From Caryophanales bacterium UBA782 (GTDB taxonomy: Bacteria; Bacillota_I; Bacilli_A; RFN20; CAG-826), in assembly GCA_002296455.1 (NCBI GenBank), contig DBJG01000067.1, forward strand, positions 20,452-36,919: a stretch of DNA of 16,468 nucleotides. Direction: 5' to 3'. Below, piece by piece: positions 7,836-13,533 of the stretch. The notes beneath the pieces are model-generated. The model did no database searches and was not told the origin of the DNA. It worked only from the letters and a program-made list of their open reading frames with translations. The position numbers and the translations under genes were made by a program. Position 1 is the first letter of the stretch, and every line of letters begins with the position of its first letter.

Positions 7836-8578
7836 GAAGCGAGTAAATAAGCGAGCTGAAAAGCGCTCTGCTGGCTTCTTTTTTCTTTTTCATCGCCCAG
7901 GTTTTCGTGATTCCACACAGGGGCATCGAGCAAATCACCGCCGAAAAAGAAGGTATAAAAAGAGAAATGGCGATACTTCGATAGCGCCGCTAAGCCAGCG
8001 CATTCCATATCGACAGCAATGCACCCTTCCTTGACGCGAAGGGCCATTTCTTCTTTCGTTTCGTGATAAAAAGCGTCGCAAGTCCATACCTTTCCCTGAA
8101 TGAATGGAATTCCTTCTTTTGCCATAAAGGAAGCAGTGAACTCTGCGGTATCAAGAGAAACATAATCGGAATTCGGAAGAAAATGATAGGAAAAACCTTC
8201 ATCCCGATAGGCACAAGTAGGCACGATGATTTTGCCTTTGGCGATGTCTTGACGAAGAATGCCACAGCTTCCGAAAACGATGAATGTCTTAGCGCCAGTA
8301 AGAAAGCTCGCTTCATCCATCATCATGCCTGCACTTGGAGCGCCCATTTGTGAGCGATAGAAAAGGATTCTCGTTCCTACGATTCGATAAATGGGTTCTC
8401 TTGCAATGGATTGGCTTACGATGGTAACCACTTCCGTTTTGAATTCTTTAAGTGCTTTATTCAGCACATCGAGCGAGAAAAAAATGATGCATACATCACC
8501 ATAGTCATCACTTTTACCACAAAAATCCGCTGGACTCATGATTGGCGTATCATTTTTACGAAAGCTATCAGTAATCAT
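7820..8578 (-). CDS. Nucleoside phosphorylase (PNP/UDP family)
   Basis: Cleaves a (deoxy)nucleoside with phosphate to free base and (deoxy)ribose-1-phosphate, a cytoplasmic salvage step. The 252-aa protein has the family layout: MGAPSAG at 78-84, the Gly-rich strand FGSCGIL from 102, KGKIIVPTCAYRDEG, W-TCDAFYHET near 165-173, and VDMECAG at 189-195, whose Met-Glu pair binds the ribose. GGDLLDAP at 213-220 sits where the family has its base-contacting Asp. Uridine phosphorylase is the closest impression, but purine nucleoside phosphorylase cannot be excluded, so no symbol is given. The start is supported by GGAG 5 nt upstream. It follows rsmF by 33 nt with a terminator-like hairpin between them. 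Pdp, encoded downstream on the other strand, performs a related reaction on pyrimidine nucleosides. Confidence 0.83.
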   Translation of the reverse strand: MITDSFRKNDTPIMSPADFCGKSDDYGDVCIIFFSLDVLNKALKEFKTEVVTIVSQSIAREPIYRIVGTRILFYRSQMGAPSAGMMMDEASFLTGAKTFIVFGSCGILRQDIAKGKIIVPTCAYRDEGFSYHFLPNSDYVSLDTAEFTASFMAKEGIPFIQGKVWTCDAFYHETKEEMALRVKEGCIAVDMECAGLAALSKYRHFSFYTFFFGGDLLDAPVWNHENLGDEKEKRSQQSAFQLAYLLASQLSH

Positions 8579-8587
8579 AATGTCTCC

Positions 8588-8613
8588 AAAAAAGAAGACG
8601 GGTTAAACCCGTC
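8588..8613 (-). terminator. Intrinsic terminator/attenuator between rsmF and the phosphorylase
   Basis: On the minus strand GACGGGT, loop TTA, ACCCGTC (bases 8613-8597) is a perfect 7-bp stem followed by TTCTTTTTT. It overlaps the rsmF stop codon (8614-8612) and ends just before the GGAG ribosome-binding site of the next gene. This is the best intrinsic terminator in the window. Confidence 0.75.
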
Positions 8614-9907
8614 ATTCCCAATCTCTTCTTAGTCCTTTCGGATAGTGGTTTTTCGCTACACCTTGGGTCACTTTGACGTAGCCTAAGTTTCGATGGTCGT
8701 AACTTACGATATAAAAACCGTCGCTTCTATCTAACGGGAAGACATCGCCATGAACATAACGTTTTGCGTCTTCTAAGGAAATGGCGATACTATATTCACT
8801 TCCTAAGTAATGCGCCAAATGGTGATCAGGGATGAAAATATCTCTCATTTCAAAAAGTTTGACCCCATAACGAAGAACGTTGAGGTGAGAAGTATCGAAA
8901 TGCTGGTAAATCGAATAGAATTTATGGCGCATTTCCTCGTTACTTCTATCGCTTAAGCCGTATTTGGCCAAGAATTCTTTATAGCGAGGATAGACGAGAA
9001 CTTCACGTTTCGTTTTGATTAATTCGCCTGGTTTTTTGAAAAGGCAAACGAATTGTCCTTCTCCCTCGAAACGGTTCGGGAAAAGATGAACGGCCTCAGG
9101 AACTTCTTTTGTGCGATAGAAAGAAGGATTGTCTTCTAACATGACAAGTTCAATTTCCGGATGACGGTTTTTCATCGAAAGGATGATATTGTCATTTTCT
9201 TCGATGTTGAAAGAACAAGTGCTATAAGAAATCGTTCCGCCCGGCTTAAGCATGGCGTAAGCAAGCTCAAGTAGTTCAATTTGCCGCTTGCTATTGCTTT
9301 TGACTTTGGTATAACTCCAATCTTTCTTCGCTTCAGCGTTTTTGCGCATCATCGCACTTCCTGAACACGGAGCATCAACGATGATTTTGTCGAATGTATC
9401 TTTAAAATGGATATAGCTGAACACAAAGTCATTGCTAGCGACAATCATGTTGCCTCTGCCCATTCGCTCCACGTTTTGACTCATCGCTTTGGCGCGAGGA
9501 TAGGAAATATCATTGCTCACGATGCAACCTTTGTCATTCATTGCTAAAGAAGCGCCAATGGATTTTCCGCCTGGAGCGGCGCACATATCTAATATGACAT
9601 CATCTTCTTGTGGATTGAGGAAATAGACGGGCATCATCGCCGCAGGATCTTCAATTGAATAAACGCCATCCTCATAGAGCATGCTTTTTCCGAATTCGTA
9701 TTCCGCTTTGTCATAAAGATAAGCGTGTTTGACGAAAGGATGTTTTTTCACATTCGGGAAGCGGGAAACGAATTCCTCATCACTCATTTTCTTCGTGTTC
9801 AAAATGAGGCCGTGCGTCACATTCCTTTTTTCAATCGAAGCGATGAGCGATTCTGCTTCGCTTTTTGGTAAATATTCAAGCAAACTCTCTTTAAACGTCA
9901 TAAGCAT
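8612..9907 (-). CDS. rsmF: 16S rRNA cytosine-C5 methyltransferase (RsmF/NOL1-NOP2-Sun family)
   Basis: Methylates C5 of cytosine in rRNA using S-adenosylmethionine. In the 431-aa protein the SAM-binding loop DMCAAPGGKS is at 107-116. Motif IV DAPCSGSAMMRK (178-189) carries Cys181 and motif VI YSTCSFNIEEN (228-238) carries Cys231; in this family the motif VI Cys attacks the base and the motif IV Cys assists release. The C-terminal third (about 300-431) matches the PUA-like extension of the RsmF branch and ends in the typical G-x-x-KNHYPKGLRRDW. The exact target cytosines are not predictable. ATG 9907 is followed by a second in-frame ATG at 9901; neither has a Shine-Dalgarno, and TATAAT lies 5 nt upstream of the first. 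It is transcribed divergently from the 10130 lipoprotein. Confidence 0.9.
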   Translation of the reverse strand: MLMTFKESLLEYLPKSEAESLIASIEKRNVTHGLILNTKKMSDEEFVSRFPNVKKHPFVKHAYLYDKAEYEFGKSMLYEDGVYSIEDPAAMMPVYFLNPQEDDVILDMCAAPGGKSIGASLAMNDKGCIVSNDISYPRAKAMSQNVERMGRGNMIVASNDFVFSYIHFKDTFDKIIVDAPCSGSAMMRKNAEAKKDWSYTKVKSNSKRQIELLELAYAMLKPGGTISYSTCSFNIEENDNIILSMKNRHPEIELVMLEDNPSFYRTKEVPEAVHLFPNRFEGEGQFVCLFKKPGELIKTKREVLVYPRYKEFLAKYGLSDRSNEEMRHKFYSIYQHFDTSHLNVLRYGVKLFEMRDIFIPDHHLAHYLGSEYSIAISLEDAKRYVHGDVFPLDRSDGFYIVSYDHRNLGYVKVTQGVAKNHYPKGLRRDWE

Positions 9908-9912
9908 GGCTA

Positions 9913-9918
9913 ATTATA
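9913..9918 (-). promoter_or_regulatory. -10 hexamer of a putative leaderless rsmF promoter
   Basis: TATAAT on the minus strand, separated from ATG 9907 by only TAGCC. No Shine-Dalgarno and no good -35 (the upstream region is T-rich). The transcript would start at the ATG. Confidence 0.5.
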
Positions 9919-10007
9919 TTCAAATTTTCGAAAAAAAGATAGTCGCATGAAAGTGGTACGATGCTTCGCTTTGTCTTTTGGTTTGGGCGTGGATTTTTGG
10001 AAATAAT

Positions 10008-10041
10008 GAATGTGGGGCCGATTGCGCGTCGCGCCCCATTC
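10008..10041. repeat. GC-rich nested inverted repeat in the divergent intergenic region
   Basis: GAATG-T-GGGG (10008-10017) can pair with CCCC-ATTC (10034-10041), and a second perfect repeat GCGCG-T-CGCGC lies inside (10024-10034). No T-tract follows on either strand, so it is not an obvious terminator. It stands out from the AT-richer flanks, 25 bp upstream of the lipoprotein -35. Confidence 0.4.
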
Positions 10042-10065
10042 GGCTCTGGACAAGCGAAGAGGCCT

Positions 10066-10093
10066 TTGAAAACGTGGTGCGCGAGGGTATCAT
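10066..10093 (+). promoter_or_regulatory. Promoter of the DUF6273-like lipoprotein gene
   Basis: TTGAAA (10066-10071), 16-bp spacer, TATCAT (10088-10093): each hexamer matches the sigma-A consensus in five of six positions. Predicted start near base 10100, giving a leader of about 30 nt with a purine-rich AGAGAGAAGAAG that may serve as a weak ribosome-binding site. Confidence 0.6.
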
Positions 10094-10129
10094 ATTTTCC
10101 TGTTTAAGAGAGAAGAAGATATTTTATTT

Positions 10130-11437
10130 ATGAAAAGAATCGTGAAATTGATGGCTTTATCCCTACCATCTCTATTGCTCACCGCGTGTGGCGATGCATC
10201 GCAAGGCGGCGCCTCGGCAAGCGCCTCGCCATCTAGCGCGTCCCCGGAAAGCTCGGAGAAGACCACATCAAGCGAAAGAGACATCGAGACGAGCTCATCC
10301 CAGATAGACGGCGTTTCATCATCGGAAGGGGGATCCATTCCAACGAGCGGTACCGATGTTATAAAAACCTACACGATCACTTGGAAAAACTACGATGGCA
10401 CTGTTATTGAGATTGACGAAAACGTGGAAGAAGGAACCATGCCTCATTTTGATGGTGAAGAACCAACAAGGCAAAGCGACACGGAATATGAATACACTTG
10501 GAGCGGATGGTCTCCAGAACTGACTGCCGTAACATCCGATTGCGTTTATACGGCAACTTACACGAGTGAGAAGATACTGAGCCCTGAAGAAAGATATGCG
10601 ACGAAGCCGTTTCTCTCGGCCGATATGAAAACCATCAAATATGGTTTATACCCACAAAAGAATGTCAGCAACGAATCCATTGTTGCCGCGCTTAACGCGT
10701 TAGTGGAACCAGAATCCAATGGCTGGTACTTATATAAAGGAACATATTACGCTAAAGCAACGGCTGATCCTTATGGTACAACGGCGGAATTCGAAGATGG
10801 CACCGAGATTGTTCGCGATGCGGTGTATTGGTTTGAATGCGAGCCAATCGTATGGAATGTTTTAAAAAGTGATGAAGGCAAATATCTCGTCCTTTCTAGC
10901 GTTTCGCTCGATGTACGCGAATATTACGAAAGCAGAGAGATGAGAACGTTGCCCGATGGCACAAAGATTTTCCCAAATGACTATGAGCATAGTGATCTCA
11001 GGGCATGGCTCAATGGCGATTTCTATAATACGGCATTTGCACTTGGGAACGATTACGTCCAAACCACAACACTTGAGAACAGCAAAACTGGGGAATCCTA
11101 TGGTTGGAACGATACAATTGATCAAGTTTTCATCCTCTCAAAGGAAGATTACCAAAACGTCGATTATGGGTTCGAAGATACGACAAGTGATTCCGAGTCG
11201 AGGTACTGCATTGCGACCGATTGGGCAAGAGCGAATGGTGCTTTTAATAACAAAGAGAGTTTTGGAAATAGAAGCTCTTATTGGACGAGGACTCCTTATG
11301 GCAATTCTAATATTGGCGATGGCGGCATGGTTTGGTGTGTGCAATCTACCGGGTCGATCACTTATTATGAACAATCTGTTAATAAAATTTATTATAACAA
11401 GTGCTGCCGAGTGGCGATTTGGGTCAGCGTCGATTAA
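10130..11437 (+). CDS. Surface lipoprotein with InlB-type repeat and DUF6273-like domain
   Basis: The 435-aa product begins with a lipoprotein signal peptide (MKRIVKLMALSLPSLLLTAC); the lipobox LTAC predicts lipid attachment at Cys20. A Ser/Ala/Glu-rich tether follows to about residue 75. Residues 79-146 (YTITWKNYDG, TYTWSGW-type WSGWSPE, YTATYTSE) resemble one InlB B / Listeria-Bacteroides repeat, a small beta-grasp module common in surface proteins. The rest (about 165-435) resembles DUF6273: FECEPIVWNVL, LRAWLNGDFYNTAF, SSYWTRTPY, a Gly-Gly-Met-Val-Trp segment, and the terminal CCRVAIWV in place of the usual GVRPALWV. DUF6273 is known from uncharacterised surface proteins and recalls sulfatase-modifying-factor/C-type-lectin-like folds; ligand unknown. 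Own promoter upstream. The stop codon is centred in a 12-bp palindrome. Confidence 0.83.
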   Translation: MKRIVKLMALSLPSLLLTACGDASQGGASASASPSSASPESSEKTTSSERDIETSSSQIDGVSSSEGGSIPTSGTDVIKTYTITWKNYDGTVIEIDENVEEGTMPHFDGEEPTRQSDTEYEYTWSGWSPELTAVTSDCVYTATYTSEKILSPEERYATKPFLSADMKTIKYGLYPQKNVSNESIVAALNALVEPESNGWYLYKGTYYAKATADPYGTTAEFEDGTEIVRDAVYWFECEPIVWNVLKSDEGKYLVLSSVSLDVREYYESREMRTLPDGTKIFPNDYEHSDLRAWLNGDFYNTAFALGNDYVQTTTLENSKTGESYGWNDTIDQVFILSKEDYQNVDYGFEDTTSDSESRYCIATDWARANGAFNNKESFGNRSSYWTRTPYGNSNIGDGGMVWCVQSTGSITYYEQSVNKIYYNKCCRVAIWVSVD

Positions 11438-11441
11438 TCGA
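11430..11441. repeat. Perfect 12-bp palindrome centred on a stop codon
   Basis: TCGATTAATCGA; the TAA stop of the lipoprotein gene (11435-11437) is at its centre. As a hairpin it would be only 4 bp with a TTAA loop, so as DNA it may matter more than as RNA. Confidence 0.5.
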
Positions 11442-11458
11442 TTAGCAATAAAAGAAAT

Positions 11459-11498
11459 AAAAAAACGAAAGAGGTAATGGAATACACCACCCCTCTTT
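11459..11498 (-). terminator. Intrinsic terminator acting on minus-strand transcripts
   Basis: AAAGAGG (11468-11474) pairs with CCTCTTT (11492-11498). On the minus strand the stem is followed by CG and seven T (11465-11459) and then ATTT; on the plus strand the following sequence is only GAATTTATG. It would stop antisense transcription from entering the lipoprotein gene, or end a small minus-strand RNA. Confidence 0.55.
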
Positions 11499-11551
11499 GA
11501 ATTTATGACGATTCATTTATCTTAGATCGCCTTTACCTCTCGTAGCATAAG

Positions 11552-11587
11552 CCGGACCTCGTCTCATCATTTGATGGTCCGGTTTTT
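11552..11587 (+). terminator. Intrinsic terminator downstream of the lipoprotein gene
   Basis: CCGGACC (11552-11558), 17-nt loop with a further short ATCA/TGAT complement, GGTCCGG (11576-11582), then TTTTT (11583-11587). A GC-rich 7-bp stem plus T-tract fits a Rho-independent terminator on the plus strand, about 115 nt after the lipoprotein stop. Confidence 0.75.
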
Positions 11588-11634
11588 GTATCCCATCTTG
11601 TTTTATGACAAAATCCTCTATTACTTGCTCTAGT

Positions 11635-11654
11635 ATTTATCATTGTAGATAAAT
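11635..11654. promoter_or_regulatory. Candidate operator at the pdp promoter
   Basis: ATTTATC, 6-nt centre ATTGTA, GATAAAT: a perfect 7-bp inverted repeat that covers the -35 hexamer and most of the spacer. A dimeric repressor bound here would block RNA polymerase. The regulator is not encoded in the window; DeoR-type control is known for Bacillus deoxynucleoside genes, but I do not recognise the site as a DeoR box. Confidence 0.5.
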
Positions 11655-11664
11655 TCGTTATAAT
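11637..11664 (+). promoter_or_regulatory. Promoter of the pdp-dtd-mnmA unit
   Basis: TTATCA (11637-11642, four of six), 16-bp spacer, consensus TATAAT (11659-11664). The -10 itself sits inside a second inverted repeat, CGTTAT-A-ATAACG (11656-11668). Predicted start near 11671, giving a leader of about 105 nt. A second TATAAT at 11751-11756, with a poor -35, could be an additional promoter close to the gene. Confidence 0.6.
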
Positions 11665-11669
11665 AACGA

Positions 11670-11750
11670 GCTCTAGAAAGAGCGTATAAACGACAAAAGA
11701 ATTCAATGCAATTCTTTCTTAAGTCAGTTCCTTATGAAGGGCATTGGCTT
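11670..11750 (+). promoter_or_regulatory. Structured 5' leader of pdp
   Basis: Three predicted hairpins follow the transcription start. GCTCT-AGAA-AGAGC (11670-11683) is a 5-bp stem. AAAGAATT, loop CAATGC, AATTCTTT (11696-11717) is a perfect 8-bp stem. AAGTCA (11721-11726) pairs with TGGCTT (11745-11750, one wobble) around an inner CCTT-ATG-AAGG. No known riboswitch consensus is recognised. The ribosome-binding site GAGGT (11765-11769) lies just after the last hairpin. Confidence 0.45.
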
Positions 11751-11776
11751 TATAATTTGTAAACGAGGTAAATCAT

Positions 11777-13081
11777 ATGAGAATGGTCGATATCATTGAA
11801 AAGAAAAGGGATGGCAAAGTCCTTTCCAAAGAAGAAATTCACTTTTTCATCCAAGGCTATACGGATGGTTCTATCCCCGACTATCAAGCTAGTGCTTTAG
11901 CAATGGCGATTGTTTTACGAGGAATGAACAAACAAGAAACCGCCGATCTTACCGACGCGATGATGCATAGCGGTGAAACCATTGACCTTTCTATGATTAA
12001 AGGAATTAAAGTGGACAAGCATAGCACGGGTGGCGTTGGTGACAAGACATCGCTTGCCCTCGGACCGCTTGTCGCTAGCTGCGGGGCAAAACTTGCAAAG
12101 ATGAGTGGAAGAGGATTGGGACACACGGGTGGAACCTTAGACAAAATGGAAAGCGTTCCAGGCATGTCCATTTCTTTGACAGATAAAGAATTTATTGACC
12201 AAGTTAATCGTATTGGCATTGCAATTATCGGGCAAACTGCTGATATTGATCCAGCAGATAAGAAGCTTTATGCGCTCCGCGATGTCACGGGGACTGTTCA
12301 ATCGATTCCTTTGATTGCAAGCTCCATCATGAGTAAAAAACTGGCTAGTGGCGCTGATGCCATCCTCCTTGACGTCAAATTCGGAAGTGGCGCATTCATG
12401 AAAACCATCGATGATGCGCGTGAACTTGCAACCTGCATGGTGGAAATTGGCGACTCTTTGGGCCGTGATACTCGAGCAATCTTAACCGACATGGATGAAC
12501 CTCTTGGACTTGCGGTAGGAAATGCACTCGAAGTGAAAGAAGCCATTGCGACCTTAAAAGGCCACGGGCCGAAAGATTTTGTCGAACTCGTCACCGGCGC
12601 AGGGGCGATTATGCTTGAACAAGCTCGCATCGTCTCATCTTATGAAGAAGGAAGGAAACGAATCACTGAAGCGATTGCTAGCGGAGAAGGATTTAAAAAA
12701 CAAAAAGAGCTATTTGCCGCACAAGGAGGCGATGTCTCATATTTGGACGATCCAAGTAAATTCCCTGTTTCTAAAATCGCCAAACCGATTTATGCAGAGA
12801 AGAGCGGTTATGTCCGTAGAATTGATTCTTTATCCATTGGGCTTAGTGCGATGAAACTTGGTGCAGGGCGTGAAACGATGAACGATGTTATCGATATGTC
12901 TGCCGGCATCGTCTTGAATAAAAAGGTGGGCGATAAGGTTGAACAAGGTGAGCTTCTTGCGACCGCTTATACGAATAAAGAAGGCGCTGACGAAGTTTAT
13001 CACGATATTCATGATGCTTTCACTTATAGCGATGAGCCGATTGAAGTTCGCCCGATTATTCATGAGTATATCCACAAATGA
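11777..13081 (+). CDS. pdp: Pyrimidine-nucleoside phosphorylase
   Basis: Splits uridine, deoxyuridine and thymidine with phosphate into base plus (deoxy)ribose-1-phosphate, in the cytoplasm. At 434 aa it has the same length as Bacillus subtilis Pdp as I recall it, and matches it closely from the first residues (MRMVDIIEKKRDGK). The phosphate-binding segment KHSTGGVGDKTS is at 81-92, and the family signature GRGLGHTGGTLDK at 111-123, followed by the conserved SIPLIASSIMSKK. The C-terminal alpha/beta domain is complete. Firmicute enzymes of this kind usually accept both uridine and thymidine; deoA-type thymidine phosphorylase is the alternative. The start has GAGGT 7 nt upstream. First gene of a compact unit: its TGA overlaps the dtd ATG by 4 nt (ATGA). 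The promoter and palindrome upstream suggest repression in the absence of nucleosides. Confidence 0.95.
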   Translation: MRMVDIIEKKRDGKVLSKEEIHFFIQGYTDGSIPDYQASALAMAIVLRGMNKQETADLTDAMMHSGETIDLSMIKGIKVDKHSTGGVGDKTSLALGPLVASCGAKLAKMSGRGLGHTGGTLDKMESVPGMSISLTDKEFIDQVNRIGIAIIGQTADIDPADKKLYALRDVTGTVQSIPLIASSIMSKKLASGADAILLDVKFGSGAFMKTIDDARELATCMVEIGDSLGRDTRAILTDMDEPLGLAVGNALEVKEAIATLKGHGPKDFVELVTGAGAIMLEQARIVSSYEEGRKRITEAIASGEGFKKQKELFAAQGGDVSYLDDPSKFPVSKIAKPIYAEKSGYVRRIDSLSIGLSAMKLGAGRETMNDVIDMSAGIVLNKKVGDKVEQGELLATAYTNKEGADEVYHDIHDAFTYSDEPIEVRPIIHEYIHK

Positions 13082-13533
13082 GAGTTCTAGTCCAAGTTGT
13101 CAAAGAGGCGTCCGTTACAATTGATGGATCGCTCTATTCTTCTATTGGAAAAGGCTTTCTTCTTTTTGTTGGCTTTACCGCGGGCGATGATATCACAATT
13201 TTGAAGAAAATGGCGGATAAAGTGACCAAACTCCGCATTTTTGAAGATGAGAATGGAAAGACGAATAAATCCCTTGCGGATGTAGAAGGGTCAATTCTCT
13301 CAGTGAGCCAGTTTACGCTATACGGAAACGCGAAAGAAGGAAATCGTCCTTCCTTCGTGGAAGCAATGAAGCCAGATGAAGCAAAACAGCTATTCGCTTT
13401 GTGGAACAATTTACTTCGCGAGCGATTTCCACGGGTGGAAACTGGCGTTTTTCAAGCGGATATGAAAGTAAAACTCATCAACGACGGGCCTTTCACACTT
13501 TGGCTTGATAGTAAGGAACTATATTCAAAATGA
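13078..13533 (+). CDS. dtd: D-aminoacyl-tRNA deacylase
   Basis: Removes D-amino acids (notably D-Tyr) and mischarged Gly from tRNA, recycling the tRNA and protecting translation. The 151-aa length is typical, and the N-terminus MRVLVQVVKEASVTIDG is characteristic. Of the two motifs that build the active site across the dimer, SQFTL is intact at 77-81, and the second reads NDGPFT at 135-140 where NxGPVT is usual. The Gly-Pro pair that enforces chirality is kept, so activity is expected. The gene overlaps pdp and mnmA with ATGA junctions on both sides, indicating translational coupling; no clear Shine-Dalgarno of its own. Confidence 0.95.
   Translation: MRVLVQVVKEASVTIDGSLYSSIGKGFLLFVGFTAGDDITILKKMADKVTKLRIFEDENGKTNKSLADVEGSILSVSQFTLYGNAKEGNRPSFVEAMKPDEAKQLFALWNNLLRERFPRVETGVFQADMKVKLINDGPFTLWLDSKELYSK

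Larger units (their letters stand above)
11438..11776. other. Gene-free 339-bp stretch rich in inverted repeats
   Basis: No credible coding region on either strand. From left to right it holds a hairpin with a T-tract on the minus strand, a plus-strand terminator, a promoter with a palindrome over its -35/spacer, and a leader with three hairpins before pdp. An 8-base complement, AGAGGTAA (11470-11477) and TTACCTCT (11533-11540), competes with the first hairpin. I could not match the stretch to a known riboswitch or RNA class. Confidence 0.7.

Noticed and set aside
10956..11477. 173-codon open frame overlapping the end of the DUF6273-like lipoprotein in another frame
   Set aside because: Low-complexity, Ile/Lys/Arg-skewed translation without signal or motif; the lipoprotein frame has clear domains.
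11466..11500. T-box-like GGGTGGTG on the minus strand next to the terminator
   Set aside because: The T-box core TGGNACCGCG is absent and no gene follows on the minus strand.
11470..11520. Tiny open frames (7 and 6 codons) after AGAGGT in the intergenic region
   Set aside because: Too short, poor spacing to a ribosome-binding site, and no regulated gene directly after them.
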